Shown: one piece after another, positions 42,424 through 49,058 of the stretch
Position numbering within the stretch: the first letter of the stretch is position 1
Layout: each line of letters opens with the position of its first letter
Source of the DNA: an uncultured Eubacteriales bacterium
GTDB lineage: Bacteria; Bacillota; Clostridia; Christensenellales; Aristaeellaceae
NCBI GenBank assembly: GCA_900315315.1
Contig: OMYT01000022.1
Coordinates: forward strand, 1-54,236
Direction of reading: 5' to 3'
DNA length: 54,236 nucleotides
The notes under the pieces: generated by a model
Database searches by the model: none
What the model was told of the DNA's origin: nothing
Seen by the model: the letters and a program-made list of their open reading frames with translations, nothing else
Made by a program: the position numbers and the translations under genes

Positions 42424-42816
42424 ATGGCTACGAAGAAAAAGGTTGCTGAGGAAATCAAGGAAGAAGTTAAAGCTGTAGAAACCAAGGCAAAAAAAGCCGC
42501 CACAGCCGTTAAGAAGGCTCCAGCTAAAGCAAAGACCGCTGCGAAGGCCACAACAAAGAAAGTCGAAACGGCTGTAAAGGCCGAAGCTGCCAAGGTGGAA
42601 AAGAAGGTCGCTGAAAAGAAACCCGCTGCCAAGAAAGCACCTGCCGCTAAGAAAGCGCTGAATGTTGTGATCCAGAGCAAGATGGGTGGATCAATCACGC
42701 CTGCAGAGGTTGCCGCAAAGGTTCCGAAGGATGCTGTGAACGCCTATGTGAAGGTTGAGGAGAACAAGATCTACTGGACATCTGATAAGGATGCCGGCAG
42801 CGTCGATATTTGGTAA
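42424..42816 (+). CDS. Lysine/alanine-rich protein with C-terminal DUF6465-type domain
   Basis: 130 aa. Residues 1-75 consist of K/A/V repeats (AKKAATAVKKAPAKAKTAAK) that resemble histone H1 tails; residues 78-130 (VVIQSKMGGSITPAEVAAKV onwards) form the small DUF6465-like domain. The arrangement next to HU suggests nucleoid compaction. It is likely to share the HU promoter. Confidence 0.78.
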   Translation: MATKKKVAEEIKEEVKAVETKAKKAATAVKKAPAKAKTAAKATTKKVETAVKAEAAKVEKKVAEKKPAAKKAPAAKKALNVVIQSKMGGSITPAEVAAKVPKDAVNAYVKVEENKIYWTSDKDAGSVDIW

Positions 42817-42831
42817 GCATAAGTCGCAGAA

Positions 42832-43023
42832 TTATACGGAGAATTGAAAAACTCCTATGCCGTAGTCCTCGTGACGGTCATAGGAGTTTTTCTTGCGGTT
42901 GTAAAGTTTCTTGCTTTCAACGGTTTTCGTAACCGGGCTGAATTCCCAGGTGACGCGCCGCTGACGGTTGAGTTCCTTCTGAGCTTTCTTGCTCAGCTTC
43001 CCTTTGGGAATAAACTTGGCCAT
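42832..43023 (-). CDS. Small basic protein of Clostridia
   Basis: 63 aa, MAKFIPKGKLSKKAQKELNR onwards, with FSPVTKTVESKKLYNRKK. Rich in Lys/Arg, no cysteine; a ribosome or RNA-associated role would fit, but is not shown. Conserved small protein of unknown function as far as I recognise. GGGAG is 10 bp upstream of the ATG at 43023. Its final codons encode the terminator at 42847-42890. Confidence 0.75.
   Translation of the reverse strand: MAKFIPKGKLSKKAQKELNRQRRVTWEFSPVTKTVESKKLYNRKKNSYDRHEDYGIGVFQFSV
42847..42890. terminator. Bidirectional terminator inside the 3' end of a small gene
   Basis: AAAACTCCTATG (42847-42858) pairs with CATAGGAGTTTT (42879-42890), with A-run and T-run on the two sides. 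It ends the HU/H1-like transcript on the plus strand and the small basic-protein transcript on the minus strand, although it lies within that gene's coding bases. Confidence 0.8.
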
Positions 43024-43055
43024 GATCATCAACTCCCTTCGCATGGCGTGGATGT

Positions 43056-43084
43056 ATTGTATCATAGGCGGAAGAGGGCAGCAA
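43056..43084 (-). promoter_or_regulatory. Promoter of the small basic protein gene
   Basis: Minus strand: TTGCTG (43079-43084), 17-bp spacer, TACAAT (43056-43061). From here to 43323 I see no gene on either strand. Confidence 0.55.
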
Positions 43085-43323
43085 GTGCTGTTGTATTACG
43101 GCTGTTGGAAGTGGCTGCTTTTTTATTTGCCTAAATCCAGCAACTTCTCGGAAACATTGGCAAATGAATCAGACAGAAATATTCTGAAGCCCTTACAAGA
43201 ATTCAACAGTTCTGTAGGTCTACCGCTTTTTTTGGAAACTTTCGAGCGGCCTTTCGGAAATCTTGTTGGAAAATCGCCATTTTCTTAGGAGCAATTCCAA
43301 CAGATCTTTGCAAATCGAAAATG

Positions 43324-43376
43324 AAAAAGGACCAGACTGTCATCCGATTTTTGTGAATCAGATGTACAATCTGGTC
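43324..43376 (-). terminator. Terminator downstream of the tRNA-Arg fragment
   Basis: GACCAGA-C-TGT (43330-43340) pairs with ACA-A-TCTGGTC (43366-43376), one mismatch, and the minus strand continues with CTTTTT. It lies 8 bp past the CCA end at 43384, as in a tRNA transcription unit. Confidence 0.75.
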
Positions 43377-43383
43377 AAGCCAT

Positions 43384-43429
43384 TGGCACACCCGGCGGGA
43401 TTCGAACCCACGGCCTGCCGCTTAGGAGA
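43384..43429 (-). other. 3' half of tRNA-Arg(CCU), probable attachment-site scar
   Basis: The minus strand reads from within the anticodon loop (CTCCTAA, anticodon CCT) through the anticodon 3' stem GCGGC, variable loop, T arm (GTGGG-TTCGAAT-CCCGC), acceptor 3' strand CGGGTGT, a G and CCA. The 5' half is absent: the bases before CTCCTAA (43430 onwards) do not pair with GCGGC. Tyrosine integrases that use a tRNA gene often leave exactly such a 3' copy. No intact copy lies in the window. Confidence 0.8.
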
Positions 43430-43431
43430 CC

Positions 43432-43460
43432 AAAAAGGCGGTATATCGCGTAGTTCCGCC
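43432..43460 (-). terminator. Hairpin with U-run next to the tRNA fragment
   Basis: GGCGG (43437-43441) and CCGCC (43456-43460) with a 14-base loop; the minus strand continues TTTTT (43432-43436). It lies directly before the tRNA fragment, on the element side of the junction. The gene it would end is not visible. Confidence 0.5.
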
Positions 43461-43591
43461 GAAGTCTGTCAACGTCCCGGAGGGCTTGATTTCTAAGGAA
43501 TGCAGCCGATTGAAAATTCCGCGAAGCTCTCTCAAAATCCCTCGAAATCCCATCTAATTCCACCCCAAAATTAGAATGAAATTAGAACTTC

Positions 43592-43628
43592 TAATAAAAG
43601 CGGGTGGCGCGGCTCGTCACCGACCGCC
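43592..43628 (-). terminator. Probable terminator of the hydrogenase operon
   Basis: GGTG / CACC arms with flanking GCGG/CCGC-type pairs (43600-43628) followed on the minus strand by TTTTATT. The 15-base palindrome ATTAGAA-C-TTCTAAT overlaps at 43581-43595. Three ATTAGAA copies occur between 43570 and 43640. Confidence 0.45.
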
Positions 43629-43707
43629 TAAATTAGAATATTGGAATCTTGAGGTAGCTTTACATCGCTGCTTAATTCACTCCTAACCCGAAAATGCTTC
43701 TTTTTTG

Positions 43708-45129
43708 TTATCGAAGTGGAGTAATCGCATCCAATATGGTTTTTTCCAGCGCCTCCCGGCCATAGCTATCCACGGCGGCCTTGTTCTTTTCGCCGTGGGT
43801 CAGGTTTCCGGCACCTCCGATACAGCCGTTTATACAGGCCATGCCCTCAATGAAATTGGCATTCAGTGCATTTTTGCTCTTTTTCAGCAAGGCCATTCGG
43901 CATTCCTCGATCCCATCGCATACACAGGCCTTCAACTCAAAATCGTCCAGGTGCTGTTCTTTCAGTCCTTCGGCCACAGCATCGGACAGGCCCCCGCTGC
44001 GGGCAAAGATGCGGCCAAAATAACTGGCATTGTCCAGTACATCTTCCGGAAGGGATGTGATGTCGATATCCCGGCTGTCCAGGAGCGCCTGCAGCTCTTC
44101 AAAGGTGATGGCTGCATCCACATAGGGCTTCACATCTTCCAGCTGAACTTCAGCCTTTTTCGCGGTGCAGGGCCCGATAAAAACGATTTTGACGTTTTCT
44201 TCATGTTCCTTGATGTATCTCGCAATCGTGGCCATGGGTGACAGATTATGCGAAATATAAGGCACAAGCGCCGGGAAAGCGGTTTTGACATAACGTACGA
44301 ACGCCGGGCAGCAGGAGGATGTCAGGAATCCCTTTTCAGTCAGTTCCTTTGATTCTGCCTGGGCTACCATATCCGCGCCAAGGGCGGCCTCCACCACAGT
44401 GTAAAAGCCCAACTGCTTGATACCGGTAATCACCTGGCCCAGTTTGGCATAATTGAGCTGGCTGCCGATGGCAGGCGCAACCAGGGCATAGACCTTATAA
44501 CGGGTATTCCCTTGGCTTTTTTTCAGCATATCGATTACATTGATGATAAAGGATCGGTCTGAGATCGCTCCGAAGGGGCATTGATAGACGCAGGCGCCGC
44601 ATTGGATGCACTTTTCATCATCGATACAGGCGGCATTCTCCTCATTGATAGAAATGGCCTTGATCTTGCAGGCGTTCTGGCAGGGGCGCTTGCGATTCAC
44701 AATGGCGCTGTAGGGACATACCTTGGCGCACTGGCCGCATTCCACACATTTGGTTTTGTCGATATGCGCCTCGTGTTTATAGTCAAAGGAAATCGCACCG
44801 CGTTTGCAAACGTCCTCACACCGGTGAGCCAGGCAGCCCCGGCAGGAATCGGTGACCTGGTAGCCTATGGCGGGGCAGTCATCACAGGCAATATCAATTA
44901 CCTGAATAATGTTTCCGCTGTTTCCACCGCCCATCGCCAGTTTGACGCGTTCGGCCAGAATGGCCCTTTCCTTGTAAACGCAGCAGCGCATAGTGGGGAC
45001 TTTGCCGGGTACAATCGCTTTGGGAATGTCCAGCACGTTTTCCAGCAGGGTATCATTCCAGGCCTGCCGGGCTACCTCCCGGAGCACCTTGTATTTCAGA
45101 TGCTGTACCTTGGTATCAAACTTCCGCAT
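43708..45129 (-). CDS. Group B [FeFe]-hydrogenase
   Basis: 473 aa. Two ferredoxin-type cluster regions precede the H-cluster domain: CRGCLAHRCEDVC near 95, KCVECGQCAKVCPYS near 128 and KCIQCGACVYQCPFG near 175. H-cluster motifs: L1 LTSSCCPAFV near 270, L2 FIGPCTAKKAE near 315 and L3 GMACINGCIGGAGN near 430, each with the cysteine ligands. The layout matches the group B (TIGR04105-type) monomeric enzymes, whose role, H2 evolution or sensing, is less settled than group A. It closes the sensory operon after the phosphatase gene (9-bp gap). Confidence 0.9.
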   Translation of the reverse strand: MRKFDTKVQHLKYKVLREVARQAWNDTLLENVLDIPKAIVPGKVPTMRCCVYKERAILAERVKLAMGGGNSGNIIQVIDIACDDCPAIGYQVTDSCRGCLAHRCEDVCKRGAISFDYKHEAHIDKTKCVECGQCAKVCPYSAIVNRKRPCQNACKIKAISINEENAACIDDEKCIQCGACVYQCPFGAISDRSFIINVIDMLKKSQGNTRYKVYALVAPAIGSQLNYAKLGQVITGIKQLGFYTVVEAALGADMVAQAESKELTEKGFLTSSCCPAFVRYVKTAFPALVPYISHNLSPMATIARYIKEHEENVKIVFIGPCTAKKAEVQLEDVKPYVDAAITFEELQALLDSRDIDITSLPEDVLDNASYFGRIFARSGGLSDAVAEGLKEQHLDDFELKACVCDGIEECRMALLKKSKNALNANFIEGMACINGCIGGAGNLTHGEKNKAAVDSYGREALEKTILDAITPLR

Positions 45130-45138
45130 AATGACTCC

Positions 45139-46308
45139 TTAAAAATAACTGACTTTGATGCGTTTCCCCATCTTTTTCAAAGCTTCCGACAATTCCTGCA
45201 CCAGGTTCATCTTGATATTGAAATTGATGGGAAGGTCGGGATTCTGGTGCGCTGGATTGATGGCTTTGCCAACATAGAAATTGATATCAGTGGCTTCCTC
45301 GAACAACAGGCGGCTGATAAGGGAGGCGCCGTCATTCCCGAAACTCCAGTCTTCATAGTGCCTGTTTTCTCCGATATAGTCCTTGGCATATTCGACAACC
45401 CGGTTAACGGTAATCACGCCTTCGGTCACCAGATCGACCCCTTCCAGATAAGCAATGGGCGGGATATCTCCTGTGAAATCCAGCGAAGCGCGCAGCGGTT
45501 TGTTCAGCCATTTTGCCGCAATGGAGGAAGTGGTGCCGCCGCAAATAATATGCTTGCCTTCCTTGGCAAAGAACAGGCTCATCATCCGGTCGCCGTCGTC
45601 CCGGTTGCTGGGCGGACCGAAAAGCATATTCATGGGTACACGCCTGCGGACGCGCACCACGCAGGAGGTGGCGTCGTCACCGGGCTCTCCGCCGTAAAGC
45701 TTGTTGCACTCATCCACCAGCAGGGTGGACAGGTTCTTGGCCGTGTATCCGCACAGGCTCATGGCTTCCATAAACTTGATGATATCTTCCCGTTTCCAGC
45801 CGAAGTTGTAGGCCATGCCGATACCGGCATGCGGACAGCCGTCGCTCATGGCGATGAATACGTCGTCCTCCTGAAGCCGGATCAGGGAGCGGAAGATCTG
45901 CTTTCCGCCGATGGTGGTCTCCGTACGCGGATATTCCCAGTTTTCACCGTTACGCAGCACAATCACCTGTGGATTGTCATACTGGATCAGCTCCGCGGTC
46001 TGGTTGCGGATCAGCCGGATAATGGTGAAGGTGGAATAAGCCACACCGCGCACGGAACACACCGGCAGCGTGGCGGCGATGGTTTCAACGCATTCCTCAA
46101 TGGAAAGCCCGGCAGCCAGCATGGTGGAAATGATTTTGCTGGTCAGGGTGGACAGAATACTGGCTTTCACCCCGCTGCCCAGCCCGTCCGCCAGCACGAT
46201 GACTGTGGAACCATCTTCCTGCTCCACGACCTCCACATGGTCTCCGCAAAGCTGTTCGCCTGCGTGATTGATGCTTTTATAGCCGATATCGCAAGTCAGA
46301 TCATTCAT
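45139..46308 (-). CDS. SpoIIE-type PP2C protein phosphatase
   Basis: 389 aa. The PP2C-like domain covers residues 15-220: GDHVEVVEQEDGSTVIVLADGLGSG near 22-46 (metal Asp), AMSDGCPHAGIG near 155 and GEPGDDATSCVVVR-like GEPGDDATSCVV near 210. The last 150 residues have no known fold. Such phosphatases accompany sensory [FeFe]-hydrogenases, and the kinase gene at 48293 may oppose it. It overlaps the HydS gene by 8 bp. Confidence 0.87.
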   Translation of the reverse strand: MNDLTCDIGYKSINHAGEQLCGDHVEVVEQEDGSTVIVLADGLGSGVKASILSTLTSKIISTMLAAGLSIEECVETIAATLPVCSVRGVAYSTFTIIRLIRNQTAELIQYDNPQVIVLRNGENWEYPRTETTIGGKQIFRSLIRLQEDDVFIAMSDGCPHAGIGMAYNFGWKREDIIKFMEAMSLCGYTAKNLSTLLVDECNKLYGGEPGDDATSCVVRVRRRVPMNMLFGPPSNRDDGDRMMSLFFAKEGKHIICGGTTSSIAAKWLNKPLRASLDFTGDIPPIAYLEGVDLVTEGVITVNRVVEYAKDYIGENRHYEDWSFGNDGASLISRLLFEEATDINFYVGKAINPAHQNPDLPINFNIKMNLVQELSEALKKMGKRIKVSYF

Positions 46309-47977
46309 TGGTAATGGACTCCTTCAGCTTGGACAGGGCAATTTTGGTTTCGGCGGCGGTTTCACCCAGCAGGCTGGCAATTTCCTGCACGATACGCATT
46401 TGCTTATCCACCACCTTGTCCGCCACTTCAACCGTCTGGCGGCTGAGTTCCTCCCGCTGCCGGCGGGACTCCTCTTCCTCGCTCACGTCACGCATGATGC
46501 ACAGCAGCATCCGCCCTTCTTCGGCAGGTACGATGGTCTGCTGGATAGTGCAGCCATACTCTGCCAGATAACTCCTCTGGTGGAAAATACCGCGGCCTGT
46601 GTTCTGCACCTTGATAAACGGTGCGGGATCCAGGATACGCACCACCTGGTCGCCGAGCACGGCGTTCTCGGAACGCAGGTTCAGGATTTTGAGGGCGGCC
46701 GGGTTAATCTGCTGCACCTCCAGCTGATCGTTCAGCATGATGATGCCGTTGGGGCTGTTGCGGGCAATGGTATCATTGACGTTTTCCGCCTTTTCCATCA
46801 GATAGGGCAGGCACATGGATACATCCGCCTTGCCCTGATAAATGGCAATGGCTTTTTCCCGGCAGGAATTATATCCGCAGGAGCCGCAGTTCAGCTCCTG
46901 GCTGGGTTTGAACTTGCCCATCTCCCGGAGGATATTCCGGATTTCGTCCTCACTGGGCATGGCGGCACGCTGGTCAATGGGTTCGAAGTGTTTGCGCAGC
47001 TGCCGGATTTCCGGCTGTTCAATATTGAAGTCCCTGTCCCCTGCATACCCGGATATCGCCAGATAGTCCTTCAGCGGACTGTGGCCGTACTTCTCCATGA
47101 CCGGGCCGCCGACGCAGCTGCCCACGCAGGCGCTCATTTCGATGAAGCAATGATGGATGTTTCCCTGCTCGATTTCCCTGAGCGCCGCAATGCAGTTTTC
47201 CACGCCGTCCAGCGCCAGATAGGTATAGCCCGGCGCGTCCTGGGCCATGGTTTTCAGAATGCCGCCCGTGGTGGGGAAGAACCTGGCCAGGCTGTGTTCA
47301 TCGGGACGCTTTTCCTGACGAAGCTCCACGCCTTCCTTTTTCATCCAGCCGGTCAGCTCTTCATAGGTCAGCACGGCGTCCACGACGCCTTCATAGTATT
47401 CCGCCTCGTCCTTCTTTGCCACGCAGGGGCCGATGAACACAGTTTTCGCGTTCGGAATGCGCCGCTTGATATCCTCGCAGTGGGCCTGCATGGGCGACAG
47501 TACGTCTGCCAGGTACGGAAGCAACTTGGGGAAATACTTCTGGATCAGCAGATTCACGGAATGGCAGCAGGAAGAAATAACTACATCCCGGTCCTCCTGC
47601 GACAGAATGCGATCGTATTCCCGTTTGACCAGGGTGGCTCCCAGGGCGGTTTCCTCCGCATCATAAAAGCCGAGCTTTTTCAGCGCTTCCCGCATGGCTT
47701 CGATACCCACGCCTTCATAGTTCGCTACAAAGGACGGAGCCAGAGAAACCACCACCGGATCCCCGCTCTGGATCAGCACCTTCACCTTTTCGGTTTCATC
47801 CACAATCTCCTTGGCATTCTGCGGGCAGACCACAAAACAACGCCCGCACAGGATGCATTCGTTGCCGATAATATGGGCCTGGCTGCCGGAAAAGCGAATG
47901 GATTTCACAGGGCAGTTGCGGATACACTTGTAGCAGTTCTTGCAGTTGGACTTCTTCAGCGTCAGACAGTTCGGCAT
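46301..47977 (-). CDS. Sensory [FeFe]-hydrogenase with PAS domain (HydS-like, group C)
   Basis: 558 aa. Residues 1-60 hold two 4Fe-4S sets (NCKNCYKCIRNCP, CILCGRCFVVCP). The H-cluster domain spans about 70-330: L1 VISSCCHSVN, L2 FIGPCVAKKDE, L3 EMSACVGSCVGGPV; the usual CPxW and GQP residues are changed, as in sensory members. A 4Fe-4S Fe-S domain (LNCGSCGYNSCREKAIAIY) follows near 350, then a PAS domain at about 395-500 and a C-terminal helical segment. These proteins are thought to sense H2 and signal rather than make H2. Co-encoded with phosphatase and group B enzyme. Confidence 0.9.
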   Translation of the reverse strand: MPNCLTLKKSNCKNCYKCIRNCPVKSIRFSGSQAHIIGNECILCGRCFVVCPQNAKEIVDETEKVKVLIQSGDPVVVSLAPSFVANYEGVGIEAMREALKKLGFYDAEETALGATLVKREYDRILSQEDRDVVISSCCHSVNLLIQKYFPKLLPYLADVLSPMQAHCEDIKRRIPNAKTVFIGPCVAKKDEAEYYEGVVDAVLTYEELTGWMKKEGVELRQEKRPDEHSLARFFPTTGGILKTMAQDAPGYTYLALDGVENCIAALREIEQGNIHHCFIEMSACVGSCVGGPVMEKYGHSPLKDYLAISGYAGDRDFNIEQPEIRQLRKHFEPIDQRAAMPSEDEIRNILREMGKFKPSQELNCGSCGYNSCREKAIAIYQGKADVSMCLPYLMEKAENVNDTIARNSPNGIIMLNDQLEVQQINPAALKILNLRSENAVLGDQVVRILDPAPFIKVQNTGRGIFHQRSYLAEYGCTIQQTIVPAEEGRMLLCIMRDVSEEEESRRQREELSRQTVEVADKVVDKQMRIVQEIASLLGETAAETKIALSKLKESITNE

Positions 47978-47980
47978 TGC

Positions 47981-48220
47981 TTACACCCTTGCTTTAATTT
48001 CTTTTTCGAAGAAGGAGGAAACGGTTTCCGGGGATACGGAGAAAAATTCTTCGTCTACTGTGACGCACACGCCCTGCTGGCATTTGCCCATGCAGAAGGT
48101 GCCGGCCAGTTCGATTTTGTCGTTCAGGTTTTCTCTGGCAATCAGGTCCTGCAGCTGTTCCACCACAGAACGGGAACCTTTGATATGGCAGGAGGAACCG
48201 ATACAGACTGTTACTTTCAT
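47981..48220 (-). CDS. [2Fe-2S] thioredoxin-like ferredoxin
   Basis: 79 aa. Cysteines CIGSSCHIKGS near 6-16 and GTFCMGKCQQGVCV near 42-53 give the four-ligand pattern of NuoE/HydC-type thioredoxin-like [2Fe-2S] proteins, without extra domains. It could pass electrons between HydS and other partners. GAGGAG 9 bp upstream of the ATG. Confidence 0.85.
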   Translation of the reverse strand: MKVTVCIGSSCHIKGSRSVVEQLQDLIARENLNDKIELAGTFCMGKCQQGVCVTVDEEFFSVSPETVSSFFEKEIKARV

Positions 48221-48258
48221 GTGTTTAATCTCCTCTTTTTTATTTCATTCTTGTCCGG

Positions 48259-48282
48259 AAAAAGGGGGGAGCGATGCCCCCC
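48259..48282 (-). terminator. Terminator between the kinase and the hydrogenase genes
   Basis: GGGGGG (48264-48269) pairs with CCCCCC (48277-48282) around a seven-base loop; the minus-strand transcript ends with TTTTT. It lies after the kinase gene and 39 bp before the [2Fe-2S] gene, so the rex-adhE transcript should stop or be reduced here. Confidence 0.85.
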
Positions 48283-48292
48283 GCCGGATAAA

Positions 48293-49042
48293 TTAATGAT
48301 ACTCCACAACATTGGCCCAGGAAAGCAGGAATTCCCGTTCCTTTTCATTTCCCTTCACGGACTGGCTGGCTGCCACGATGGGCATCCATTTCTGCACATA
48401 CTGCATGGGAGTGCCGCTCTTTTCACAGAAAAGATCCAGGTATTCCTTAGCCCCGTCAATATCTCCGTTCAGCCAGAACAGCAGATACGTCCTCGCCACA
48501 TCGGCAGAAGCGTTGCCCTGCGTCACATGGCTCCAGTCAATAACGTAGGGGGTGCCGTCCTCACTGATGATCACGTTGGAGGGCCAGAAATCGCCATGGC
48601 ATACTTTGTTATGGGAGGGCATGCCTTCCAGACGGGCAAGCAGGTCATAACGCGTCGTAGCGTCAAGATCGGCCTGGCTGATCTTCCGGGACATTTTGTC
48701 CTTGAGCCGGTTCAGCATCGGACAGGTTTTACTCTGCACTTCCATCTGCAGATCCACAAACATATTCAGGTATTTCGACTTGCTGTCCGGATCTTCCTTC
48801 ATCATCTGGGATAATGTTTTCCCTTGGATGAACTCGGAGAGAATGGCCCATTTGCCCTCGATCATTGTAACGCCAAGGATCCTGGGAACATGCAGCCCGA
48901 TTCCCTCGATCCGCGCCTGATTCAGCGCCTCATTGAGAATGTCCGCCTTGGAATAGTTTTCATTGAATACCTTTACGCACTGGTCGCCATCCCGATAGAT
49001 GGTCTTGGCGTTGCGCACAGCAATGACGCGATCAAGATTCAT
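48293..49042 (-). CDS. APH-fold phosphotransferase (choline/aminoglycoside-kinase-like)
   Basis: 249 aa. ATP lysine in QCVKVFNENYSK near 22; catalytic KVCHGDFWPSNVI near 143 (Asp, Asn) and VIDWSHVTQGN near 166 (metal Asp). Such small kinases are found beside adhE and sensory hydrogenase genes; the substrate is unknown and may be a protein or small molecule. It follows adhE by 16 bp. Confidence 0.8.
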   Translation of the reverse strand: MNLDRVIAVRNAKTIYRDGDQCVKVFNENYSKADILNEALNQARIEGIGLHVPRILGVTMIEGKWAILSEFIQGKTLSQMMKEDPDSKSKYLNMFVDLQMEVQSKTCPMLNRLKDKMSRKISQADLDATTRYDLLARLEGMPSHNKVCHGDFWPSNVIISEDGTPYVIDWSHVTQGNASADVARTYLLFWLNGDIDGAKEYLDLFCEKSGTPMQYVQKWMPIVAASQSVKGNEKEREFLLSWANVVEYH

Positions 49043-49058
49043 GTTTTTTTCCTCCTTC

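Noticed and set aside
43375-43563. Minus-strand reading frame through the tRNA fragment as a gene or integrase end
   Set aside because: Its last 18 codons are the tRNA itself and the rest has no integrase motif or start signal.
46400-48814. Long plus-strand open frame of about 800 codons opposite the hydrogenase genes
   Set aside because: It is a shadow of the GC-rich minus-strand genes, which have all their catalytic motifs; the plus frame has no recognisable domain or SD.
48293-49042. Aminoglycoside resistance gene
   Set aside because: The fold is APH-like, but the neighbours are fermentation and H2-sensing genes and nothing points to drug modification.
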